Part shown: positions 1 to 6,546 of the stretch, piece by piece | Layout: the number at the start of each line of letters is the position of its first letter | Numbering within the stretch: position 1 is the stretch's first letter | From: Rhodoferax sp. UBA4127 | GTDB lineage: Bacteria; Pseudomonadota; Gammaproteobacteria; Burkholderiales; Burkholderiaceae_C | DNA: 8,449 bases | Assembly (NCBI GenBank): GCA_002381045.1 | Contig: DFWT01000091.1 | Span: 966 to 9,414, forward strand | Direction of reading: 5' to 3' | The notes under the pieces: model-generated | What the model was told of the DNA's origin: nothing | The model's database searches: none | The model's input: the letters and a program-made list of their open reading frames with translations, nothing else | Position numbers and translations under genes: made by a program

Positions 1-502
1 GGGCAACGCCCTGAGCAGGGGGCCGATGCCACGTTTTTGCGCAGCACAAGACGTGGGCACAAGGCCCTTACCCTGCACAGTGAGGTTCTGTCACTCTCGC
101 GCTGCTGGTGAATTGATTCGCCTGTCAGCACGCCTGTCGTTGTATTTTGGTTCGACTGTCGATTTGCGTGTCGTCGTCGGCTGCTTGAAATTGGTTCGCC
201 TGTCAACGCGCCTGTCAACGCGCCTGTCACGCATGCTGCCCCGCCTGTCGCACCACCTATCAGGTGTTCCAGTCAACGCCTGTCTCCAGCCGTTCATGGC
301 CTCCGTCATCGGGTCCATCGCGTCTATCGCAGGCATAGGTGGCTTTGACAGGATTGGGCCATAGCGGACCCCTGATTTAATGGGCTATGCAGCCATCAAA
401 ATGCGCGGCGGCCTTGTCGTGTTTGCCGCCACAACCTTGATGTAGTTGACAATGGGGTATCCCGAATTGACCATAACAGCACCCACGCCCAGTCGCCACC
501 CA
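1..502. other. Non-coding region upstream of the restriction-modification operon
   Basis: I find no recognisable gene in these 502 bases. Besides the octamer cluster there is a short triplicated 9-bp pattern with ATCG at 308, 317 and 326, and a small perfect inverted repeat, CACCT-ATC-AGGTG, at 254-266. One plus-strand frame is open from base 1 to a stop at 109-111 and could be the 3' end of a gene starting outside the window, but its roughly 36 residues match nothing I recognise. The operon promoter should lie in this region. Perfect TTGACA hexamers occur at 345-350 and 446-451, but neither has a well-spaced -10 box. Confidence 0.6.
111..284. repeat. CGCCTGTC iteron-like repeat cluster
   Basis: Exact copies of the octamer CGCCTGTC lie at 119, 131, 197, 209, 221, 242 and 277. 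Degenerate copies lie at 153 (one mismatch) and 165 (two mismatches). Neighbouring copies are repeatedly 12 bp apart (119/131, 153/165, 197/209/221). Three imperfect 28-bp units, each opening with a TTGGTTCG-like block and carrying two octamers, lie at 111-138, 145-172 and 189-216, and the last is extended by one further 12-bp period. An inverted copy, TTGACAGG, lies at 345-352. The open frames running through the cluster give only low-complexity peptides (Arg-Leu-Ser or Asp-Arg-Arg repeats), so I do not call a gene here. The array could be protein-binding sites upstream of the restriction-modification operon, a minisatellite, or the remains of a mobile element. The repeats are seen directly; the role is unknown. 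Confidence 0.75.
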
Positions 503-1159
503 ATGAGCCTCGTCAAATCCAAAAAACGTGTTGCCGATCACGGCGAAGTCTTCACGCCCGCGTGGATGGTCGAGGTCATGCTGGACCTGGTGAAGGAGGA
601 GACCGAGCGCATTGACTCCCGCTTTCTGGAGCCTGCGTGCGGAAGCGGCAACTTCATCGTGCAAATACTCAAACGCAAGCTTGCTGCGGTAGAACTCAAA
701 TTCGGCAAGTCAGAGTTCGAGCGGCAGCATTACGCACTGCTGGGGCTGATGTGCATCTACGGCATTGAGCTGCTGGCGGACAACATTGCCGAATGCCGCG
801 CCAATGTGCTGGATGTGTTTGCAGATTACCTCAACCTGGTTGAATCGGGCGACCTATACCTGGCTGCAATGCATGTACTGTCAACAAATTTGGTGCACGG
901 CGATGCGCTGACCATGCGCGCTGTAGACGACCAGCCCATCAAAGACCGCCCTCCCATCACCTTTGCCGAATGGGGCTACCTGGGCAAAGGCAAGTTTATG
1001 CGGCGTGACTTCAGGTTCGACGTGCTCACTGGCTCGTCAAAATTCAGCGAAGAAGGCTCCCTGTTTGCCGATCTGGGCAAGCATGACATCTTTACCCCTG
1101 TCAAAACCTACCCACCCATGACGGTGAGCGAGCTGGCTTCTAAATATTCGACACCATGA
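503..1159 (+). CDS. N6-adenine DNA methyltransferase-like protein, motif I half (218 aa)
   Basis: This is the first gene of the operon and probably the S-adenosylmethionine-binding partner of a split DNA adenine methyltransferase. Residues 14-19 read GEVFTP, followed by a helix ending MLDLV, as in the N-terminal region of many N6-methylases. Residues 41-51 read FLEPACGSGNF, a textbook motif I for cofactor binding. IYGIEL at 85-90 and the following NIAECR fit the next strand and helix of the fold. No [DNS]PP[YFW] catalytic motif IV is present anywhere; the only PP pairs are in RPPITF and YPPMT. The protein is far shorter than a stand-alone Eco57I-type methylase. I chose ATG 503 because the family-like segment KKRV..HGEVFTP starts just after it; ATG 452 or TTG 446 would add an unrecognised stretch of 17 or 19 residues. 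It ends in an ATGA overlap with the next gene. Family membership is strong; the exact role (active half, cofactor-binding subunit or regulator) is inference. Confidence 0.82.
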   Translation: MSLVKSKKRVADHGEVFTPAWMVEVMLDLVKEETERIDSRFLEPACGSGNFIVQILKRKLAAVELKFGKSEFERQHYALLGLMCIYGIELLADNIAECRANVLDVFADYLNLVESGDLYLAAMHVLSTNLVHGDALTMRAVDDQPIKDRPPITFAEWGYLGKGKFMRRDFRFDVLTGSSKFSEEGSLFADLGKHDIFTPVKTYPPMTVSELASKYSTP

Positions 1160-1731
1160 CGCAAACCATCCCCAAACCAGAAAATCTGGCCCAACTCGTC
1201 TTTTTAGTCCGTGGCGAGAAGGTATTGCTTGATGCCGATCTGGCCATGCTTTACGGCGTGGAAACTGGTGCGTTGAACCGCGCAGTCAAGCGCAACATCG
1301 AGCGTTTTCCAGCCGACTTCATGCTGCAGCTGACCCTGGAAGAATGGGAAGACTTGAAATGCCAAATTGGCATCTCAAGTTCATCGGGTGCCGCAGCCAA
1401 GGTTAAGAAAGCCGGGGCAATCCGATTGCAAGTTGTGACCGCAAGCGCGCACGGAGGCCGTCGCGCCATTCCTTACGCATTCACCGAGCAAGGTGTCGCC
1501 ATGCTCTCCAGCGTACTGCGCTCGCAGCGTGCAGTTGAGGTCAACATCGCCATCATGCGCACGTTTGTGCAGTTGCGCCGCCTGATGGACTCCAATCGCG
1601 ATTTGGCCCGCCGCATAGAGGCCATGGAAACCCGCTACGACGAGCAGTTTTCCCAAGTGTTCGATGCCATCAAACAGCTCATAGCAGAGGACAAAACGCG
1701 CAAAGCCAAACCGCCCATAGGCTTCCTTTGA
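1156..1731 (+). CDS. ORF6N (KilA-N-related) domain protein
   Basis: A 191-residue protein with an N-terminal ORF6N domain, a putative DNA-binding domain known from phages and from bacterial proteins of prophage type. Diagnostic stretches are VRGEKVLLDADLAMLYGV (residues 18-35), AVKRNIERFPADFMLQLT (43-60) and, after a gap, GGRRAIPYAFTEQGVAML (100-117) followed by SQRAVEVNIAIMRTFVQLR. Residues 144-178 are charged and heptad-like and could form a coiled coil. Between residues 70 and 100 there are about 20 extra residues compared with the compact ORF6N proteins I recall; LKCQIGIS and IRLQVVTAS look like two versions of the same segment, perhaps a local duplication. The start overlaps the upstream stop by 4 bp (ATGA), and the stop lies just before the next methylase start, so the gene is embedded in the operon. 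It could be a regulator or a DNA-binding accessory of the restriction system, or a phage-derived passenger. The domain call is firm; the job is not known. Confidence 0.88.
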   Translation: MTQTIPKPENLAQLVFLVRGEKVLLDADLAMLYGVETGALNRAVKRNIERFPADFMLQLTLEEWEDLKCQIGISSSSGAAAKVKKAGAIRLQVVTASAHGGRRAIPYAFTEQGVAMLSSVLRSQRAVEVNIAIMRTFVQLRRLMDSNRDLARRIEAMETRYDEQFSQVFDAIKQLIAEDKTRKAKPPIGFL

Positions 1732-1742
1732 CGCGCAACACC

Positions 1743-3326
1743 ATGAACGAACAAGTTTCTTTCACCCTGCGCGGGCGCAACCCCGATGTATTGACCTGCA
1801 TTGCCAACCTGTCGAACGACGAGGTCTTTACCCCGCCCGAGCTGGCGGGCCGGATGTTGGACATGCTGGCTGCGGCATGGGCCGCAGACCACGGTGGTGC
1901 AGATTTGTGGGCAGACAAGACCGTGCGGTTTCTGGACCCGTTCACCAAATCAGGTGTTTTCCTGCGCGAAATCACCAGCCGGCTCACCCTTGGGCTGGCG
2001 CAAGAAATTCCAGACCTGCAAGAGCGCGTGAACCACATATTGACGCAGCAGGTGTTTGGCATTGGCATCACCCGCTTGACCAGCTTGCTGGCGCGGCGCA
2101 GCGTGTATTGCTCCAAGTACGCCAATGGCGCGCATTCGATTGCCAAGGGCTTTGATAGTGACGCGGGCAACATTTGGTTCGAGCGAACTGAGCACACCTG
2201 GAAAAAAGGTAAGTGCAGTCACTGTGGCGCTAACCAAGGCGCATATGAACGTGGTCTGGAACGTGAGACTTACGCCTATGCCTTCATTCATACAGCCGAC
2301 ATCAACGGCCAAATCCCCCATTTTTTTGGACGCAGCATGCATTTCGACGTCATCATTGGAAATCCTCCATATCAGCTTGGCTCGGATGGTGGAACACGCG
2401 ATGTTCCCATTTATCAGCTCTTTGTAGAGCAGGCGAAGACGCTTCAGCCTCGTTACCTGTCGATGATCATTCCCGCAAGATGGATGGCATCTGGCCTCGG
2501 CTTAACAGAATTCCGACAGGCAATGCTTACAGATCGCCGCATTCGCGAACTGGCCGACTATCCGGTAGCAAACGATGTGTTCCCCGGCGTCGAGGTAAAG
2601 GCTGGTGTGTGCTATTTCCTCTGGGATGCCACACATGATGACGACTGCAACGTGACCACCTTTCGCGGCCAAGAAATCGTCGGACCAGTCAGGCGAAATT
2701 TGGGTGAGTACGACGTATTTGTCAGAGATGCCCGCGCGGTCTCAATTCTGCGCAAAGTTCTTGGGCGCAAAGAATCTTCCATCAAAACCATATTGGCACG
2801 CGATAAAGAGTTTGGCTGGACATCGAATTTTGATGGCTTCCACAAGCGAGAAAAACCTGGGGACCTGCCGCTCTATTACATCCGCAAGATGAGGCGCGAT
2901 AGCGGGTTTATTGGGCGCGAAGCGGTGACCAAGAGCGCCCATCTGATTGACACTTGGAAGGTTCTCGTTCCCAAAGCCTACAACGGCGGCGATGGCGTGC
3001 CTCATCAGGTTTTGGGCAAGCCGCTTATTGCACCGTCACCCTCAGTTTGCACACAGTCGTTCCTTTTTTTCTATGTCGGTTCGGAAAAGGAGGCGAATAG
3101 TCTGCAATCGTATTACTCGACTCGATTTTTTCGCTTCCTGATCTCGTTGCGAAAGATCACCCAAGACGCCACACACTCTGCCTACACATGGATTCCCACT
3201 CAGAAGTGGGATCGTACGTGGACAGACGACGACCTTTATGAGAAATACGGAATCACGCAGGATGAACGAACCTACATTGAATCCCAAGTGCGGACATTGA
3301 GCCTGGACGAAATTTCCGATGAATAA
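1743..3326 (+). CDS. Eco57I-type N6-adenine DNA methyltransferase, catalytic NPPY subunit (527 aa)
   Basis: Modification subunit expected to methylate adenine in a specific DNA sequence so that the host is spared from the downstream nuclease-helicase. Residue numbers here count from the upstream TTG at 1728; subtract 5 for the ATG start. EVFTPPELAGRMLDML lies at 32-47. DPFTKSGVFL at 70-79 occupies the motif I place but carries TKSG where a classical enzyme has CGSG. CSHC at 163-166 could bind a metal. FDVIIGNPPY at 206-215 is an unmistakable catalytic motif IV of N6-methylases. The remaining roughly 310 residues probably include the target-recognition domain. I prefer ATG 1743; TTG 1728 would add MTRNT and overlap the previous stop. 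No clear ribosome binding site precedes either, which fits translational coupling. The C-terminal half is visibly lower in GC than the N-terminal part, suggesting exchange of the recognition region. Confidence 0.88.
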   Translation: MNEQVSFTLRGRNPDVLTCIANLSNDEVFTPPELAGRMLDMLAAAWAADHGGADLWADKTVRFLDPFTKSGVFLREITSRLTLGLAQEIPDLQERVNHILTQQVFGIGITRLTSLLARRSVYCSKYANGAHSIAKGFDSDAGNIWFERTEHTWKKGKCSHCGANQGAYERGLERETYAYAFIHTADINGQIPHFFGRSMHFDVIIGNPPYQLGSDGGTRDVPIYQLFVEQAKTLQPRYLSMIIPARWMASGLGLTEFRQAMLTDRRIRELADYPVANDVFPGVEVKAGVCYFLWDATHDDDCNVTTFRGQEIVGPVRRNLGEYDVFVRDARAVSILRKVLGRKESSIKTILARDKEFGWTSNFDGFHKREKPGDLPLYYIRKMRRDSGFIGREAVTKSAHLIDTWKVLVPKAYNGGDGVPHQVLGKPLIAPSPSVCTQSFLFFYVGSEKEANSLQSYYSTRFFRFLISLRKITQDATHSAYTWIPTQKWDRTWTDDDLYEKYGITQDERTYIESQVRTLSLDEISDE

Positions 3327-5859
3327 GCCCACCATCGAGGAAGTCCTCACCCCCAAACCCGACGCCCGCCCCCGCATCTACGCCTACGCGATTGCCGATG
3401 CCGCGCACCACGGCCAGCTCAAGGTGGGCCAGACCACGCGCAATGTGAAGCAGCGTGTGGCCGAGCAGCTCAAGACGGCAGCCATCCAGAACTTCACCAT
3501 CCAACTGGACGAGGCCGCCGAGCGGGACGATGGCAGCATCTTTACCGACCACGAGGTGCGCGACGCGTTGGTCAAAAAGGGGTTTGAGAAGGTCACACTT
3601 GAATGGGTGCGCTGCACCGTGGCCGACGTGGCCACCGTGTTGGCAGAGTTGCGCACCGGCCAGCGCTTGGGTGGCACACACCACGAGACCTTTGGCCTGC
3701 GCGACGAACAGCTTGACGCGGTCAACAAAACGCGGGACTACTACCAATCGATCTGGGCCGAGGATGCCAACGCCGCGCCGCGCTTTTTGTGGAACGCCAA
3801 GATGCGCTTTGGCAAAACCTTCACCACCTACCAGTTGGCCAAAAAACTCCAGACCAAACGCGTGCTGGTGCTGACCTTCAAACCAGCGGTGGAAGATGCC
3901 TGGCAGACCGATCTGGAAAATCATGTGGACTTTGACGGTTGGCAATACCTGTCGCGATCAACGGGGGGCGACCCGACGCAGATCGATCGCGCCAAGCCGG
4001 TGGTGTATTTCGGTTCGTTTCAAGACCTGTTGGGGCACGATGCAGCGGGCAACATCAAGCCCCGCAACGAGTGGCTGCATGCGGTGAATTGGGATTTGGT
4101 GGTGTTTGACGAATACCACTTTGGTGCCTGGCGCGATACGGCCAAGGAGTTGTTTGAAGGCGAAGACGACACTGTGGCCAAAAAAGAGGCCAAGCTGGAA
4201 TACGCGGGTGAGTTGGATGGTGTTAACGAAGACCTGAACGTGCTATCGAACACGGAGGCCGAATTTCTGCCCATCACCACCCGGGCCTATTTGTACCTGT
4301 CGGGCACACCGTTCAAGGCACTGGCCACGGGCGAGTTCATTGAGGAGCAAATCTTCAACTGGACCTACACCGATGAGCAGCGCGCCAAGGCAGAATTTGC
4401 CGCCAATCATCCGGCCAAGCGCAACCCCTATGCCGCTTTGCCGCAGATGCGTTTGCTGACCTACCAAATGCCCGACGAGTTGCTGGCCATTGCCAGTGGT
4501 GGGGAGTTTGACGAGTTTGACCTGAATGCGTTCTTTGAAGCCACCGGCACCGGGGCCGCAGCAGAGTTCAAGCACAAGAGCGACGTGCAGAAGTGGCTGG
4601 ACATTATTCGGGGTGGCTATGCCGCCCAGTCGGCGGAGTTGCTGAAGACGGGCACGCGGCCACCGTTTCCGTACTCAGACGTGCGCCTGTTGCCGTATTT
4701 GCAGCATTCGTTCTGGTACTTGCCCAACGTGGCGGCCTGCCAGGCGATGGCGAATTTGCTGGCCGAGCGGCACAACACTTTTTGGTTGGGCTACCAGGTC
4801 ATCATGGCGGCTGGCGCTGCTGCGGGTATTGGCTTGGAGGCGCTGCCGCCGGTGCGTAAGGCCATTGGCAGCGGGTTCGACACCAAGACCATCACGCTTT
4901 CGTGCGGCAAGCTGACCACGGGCGTGACGGTGGCGCAGTGGTCGGCCATCCTGATGCTGCGCAACCTGAAATCGCCAGAGAGCTATTTTCAGGCGGCGTT
5001 TCGGGTGCAGTCTCCGTGGTCCATCAAAAACCCCAACGGCGACAACCCGAATGAGGAAGAAATTCTCAAGCCCGTGTGCTTTGTGTTCGACTTTGCACCC
5101 ACCCGAGCGCTGCGCCAGTTGTCGGAGTACGGCATTGGCCTGTCGCCCAACGAGACCAACCCCGAGAACGCGGTGCGGGACTTGGTGGCCTTTTTGCCGG
5201 TTCTGGCGTTTGACGGCGCGAACATGACACAAATCGATGCGGGCGGCATTCTGGACATTGCGATGGCGGGCACATCGGCCACGCTGCTGGCACGCAAGTG
5301 GGAGAGCGCGCTGCTGGTGAATGTGGACAACGGCACGCTGCGCAACATTTTGAATAGCCCCGAGGCGATGGCGGCGGTGGAGCGTATTGAGGGCTGGCGC
5401 TCGCTGGGCGACAACGTGATTGAGACCATCATCAACAAAAGCGAGAAGGTCAAAGACCTCAAAACCAAGGCCAAAGACGGGGAGCTGACGGACAAAGAGA
5501 AAAAAGAGCTTTCCGCTGAGGAAAAGGAATACAAGTCCAAACGCAAGCTGGTGCAAGAAAAGTTGATCAAGTTCGCGACACGCATTCCTGCGTTCATGTA
5601 CCTGACCGATTTCCGGGAGAACACGCTGCAAGACGTGATCACCAAGCTGGAACCAGAGTTGTTTCTGACCGTGACCGGGCTGACGGTGCAGGATTTTCAC
5701 CTGCTGGTGCGACTCAAGGTGTTCAACACTGAGCAGATGAATGCGGCGGTGTTTGCATTTCGGCGGTACGAAGACGCATCACTGCGCTACACCGGCATCC
5801 TGAGCCACGAGGGCCTTACCCATTACGGCTTGTATGACACGGTGGTAGCGAGGGAATGA
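3319..5859 (+). CDS. GIY-YIG nuclease / SF2 helicase fusion, restriction subunit (846 aa)
   Basis: Probable DNA-cleaving and translocating subunit of the restriction system. Residues 18-115 resemble a GIY-YIG (T5orf172-like) nuclease: IYAYAI at 20-25, KVGQTTR at 35-41 and a Glu in TDHEVRDAL (E79) at the expected catalytic-acid place. A superfamily 2 helicase core follows: NAKMRFGKT at 159-167 (Walker A variant), RVLVLTFKPA at 181-190 (motif Ia), VVFDEYH at 261-267 (DEAH variant with Tyr), YLSGTP at 326-331 (motif III), KLTTGVTV at 531-538 (motif V) and SYFQAAFRVQSPW at 555-567 (motif VI-like). Residues 705-752 are very rich in Lys and Glu and may be a coiled coil or linker, and RIPAFMYLTD follows at 755-764. 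ATG 3319 overlaps the methylase stop by 8 bp (ATGAATAA), implying coupled translation. The nuclease sits at the N-terminus, unlike type III Res subunits, which carry a C-terminal PD-(D/E)XK domain. Helicase assignment is near certain; nuclease assignment is good but based on motifs only. Confidence 0.93.
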   Translation: MNKPTIEEVLTPKPDARPRIYAYAIADAAHHGQLKVGQTTRNVKQRVAEQLKTAAIQNFTIQLDEAAERDDGSIFTDHEVRDALVKKGFEKVTLEWVRCTVADVATVLAELRTGQRLGGTHHETFGLRDEQLDAVNKTRDYYQSIWAEDANAAPRFLWNAKMRFGKTFTTYQLAKKLQTKRVLVLTFKPAVEDAWQTDLENHVDFDGWQYLSRSTGGDPTQIDRAKPVVYFGSFQDLLGHDAAGNIKPRNEWLHAVNWDLVVFDEYHFGAWRDTAKELFEGEDDTVAKKEAKLEYAGELDGVNEDLNVLSNTEAEFLPITTRAYLYLSGTPFKALATGEFIEEQIFNWTYTDEQRAKAEFAANHPAKRNPYAALPQMRLLTYQMPDELLAIASGGEFDEFDLNAFFEATGTGAAAEFKHKSDVQKWLDIIRGGYAAQSAELLKTGTRPPFPYSDVRLLPYLQHSFWYLPNVAACQAMANLLAERHNTFWLGYQVIMAAGAAAGIGLEALPPVRKAIGSGFDTKTITLSCGKLTTGVTVAQWSAILMLRNLKSPESYFQAAFRVQSPWSIKNPNGDNPNEEEILKPVCFVFDFAPTRALRQLSEYGIGLSPNETNPENAVRDLVAFLPVLAFDGANMTQIDAGGILDIAMAGTSATLLARKWESALLVNVDNGTLRNILNSPEAMAAVERIEGWRSLGDNVIETIINKSEKVKDLKTKAKDGELTDKEKKELSAEEKEYKSKRKLVQEKLIKFATRIPAFMYLTDFRENTLQDVITKLEPELFLTVTGLTVQDFHLLVRLKVFNTEQMNAAVFAFRRYEDASLRYTGILSHEGLTHYGLYDTVVARE

Positions 5860-5868
5860 TGGTGTTGA

Positions 5869-5924
5869 GAGTCAAGGAGACTGCAACCAGCTGCATTAGG
5901 TGCAGACGGCCTGCAATTTGACTC
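5869..5924 (+). other. Inverted repeat just downstream of the restriction operon
   Basis: The arms GAGTCAA (5869-5875) and TTGACTC (5918-5924) are perfect complements starting 10 bp after the last stop codon of the operon. Between them lies a smaller hairpin, CTGCA-TTAGG-TGCAG (5891-5905). CTGCA also recurs on a 10-bp step (5881, 5891, 5911). No run of T follows, so it is not a classical intrinsic terminator. It could mark the transcript end, protect the message, or bind a protein. Confidence 0.4.
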
Positions 5925-5970
5925 GTCACATAGCTGCCGGTCGATTCTTGGTTTCCAATGGCTTCTATGG

Positions 5971-6000
5971 AGTGGTCAGATCGCAAATCCCTAGACCACT
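5971..6000. other. Inverted repeat between convergent genes
   Basis: AGTGGTC (5971-5977) and GACCACT (5994-6000) form a perfect 7-bp inverted repeat around a 16-base loop. It sits between the plus-strand operon and the minus-strand small gene, where a two-way transcription end would be expected. There is no T-tract on either side, so the terminator reading is weak. Confidence 0.25.
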
Positions 6001-6061
6001 TACGCTGCCTTGCTGCCAGCAAACCGGCAAAAGCAGTTCATAAAAAACACTTTCCAACAGG

Positions 6062-6457
6062 CTACGGCATCACCGCAACCCGGCGCTTCCTCACGATGAC
6101 CACCGGAGGTGGAGCTTCCTTGCGGGAGGCCTGCCATGACGGGGTCTCTCCTGACAACACCGGGTTCGTTTCCCTGGGTGCATTGGCAACAGCCTTCGCT
6201 ATCTCTTTGGTTTTCAGAGGCACCATGTAGTCGCCAACGACCTGAACATACTCACCTTCAACCGTCATGGCCAGCGCGCCAACCTGCGCCCCTTTGCTCA
6301 CGCTGCCAAGCAGCTTCAGGTCATCACCTTCGGGTCGCTCATACGTGTATCTGGACCAAGCTACCTTGCCAAGGACAACTCGCCAGCCCGGCTTGCGCGG
6401 CTTCAGAAGTTGTTGACTGTGACCGGGAGACGCTTCAGTGGAATGTTGAAATTGCAT
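6062..6457 (-). CDS. Small hypothetical protein, probably conserved in related betaproteobacteria
   Basis: A 131-residue protein without a recognised domain. The central segment, from GWRVVLGKVAWSRYTYERP through LKLLGSVSKGAQVGALAM to GEYVQVVGDYMVPL (about residues 24-81), reads like a compact beta-rich fold with regular hydrophobic spacing. The last 25 residues are Pro-, Arg- and Val-rich (PPPVVIVRKRR). There is no signal peptide or membrane segment. I prefer this frame over the two overlapping plus-strand frames (5958-6230 and 6109-6510) because its codon use matches the neighbours, its hydrophobic pattern is protein-like and it continues the minus-strand gene series. The N-terminal 20 residues look atypical, but no other usual start codon lies near them. 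A ribosome binding site is not obvious. The function is unknown; it lies 89 bp downstream of the glutathione transferase gene and may or may not share its transcript. Confidence 0.55.
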   Translation of the reverse strand: MQFQHSTEASPGHSQQLLKPRKPGWRVVLGKVAWSRYTYERPEGDDLKLLGSVSKGAQVGALAMTVEGEYVQVVGDYMVPLKTKEIAKAVANAPRETNPVLSGETPSWQASRKEAPPPVVIVRKRRVAVMP

Positions 6458-6546
6458 CAGGTAGTCGATTGGAGTGGCTCGTTAGGGAATATCGCGACCA
6501 ATGGGAATAGTGCTTCATCAAGCCACATTGCGGGCCAAAACGCTTC

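Noticed and set aside
29..56. CCACGT/ACGTGG inverted repeat near the window start
   Set aside because: Six base pairs with a 16-base loop and no T-run is within chance expectation.
111..284. CRISPR array
   Set aside because: Repeat units are imperfect, unevenly spaced (12 to 35 bp), lack unique spacers of constant length, and no cas genes are present.
91..336. Open frames on both strands through the octamer cluster (plus 26-364, minus 91-336)
   Set aside because: They owe their length to the repeats and give low-complexity Arg-rich or Arg/Leu/Ser peptides with no ribosome binding site or known domain.
345..381. Possible promoter, TTGACA at 345 and TTTAAT at 376
   Set aside because: The 25-bp spacing is too long for a sigma70 promoter, and the TTGACAGG there is better seen as an inverted octamer copy.
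380..445. A 21-codon hydrophobic mini-frame starting MGYAAIKMRGG and ending before the methylase gene
   Set aside because: It has no ribosome binding site and is too short to judge; chance is the simpler explanation.
446..477. Possible operon promoter, TTGACA at 446 and CATAAC at 472
   Set aside because: The spacing is 20 bp, outside the normal 16-18, and the -10 box matches at only four positions. It may still be weakly active, but I cannot support it as a feature.
4675..5700. A long minus-strand open frame (341 codons) opposite the helicase gene
   Set aside because: It is an antisense shadow of a gene with clear helicase motifs; its product is His/Arg/Gln-rich with no domain.
6010..6022. 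Palindrome TTGCTG-C-CAGCAA
   Set aside because: The stem is very short with almost no loop, and no T-run supports it as a terminator.
5958..6510. Two plus-strand open frames opposite the small hypothetical gene
   Set aside because: Their products look random in composition, while the minus-strand frame has a protein-like pattern and fits the local gene order.
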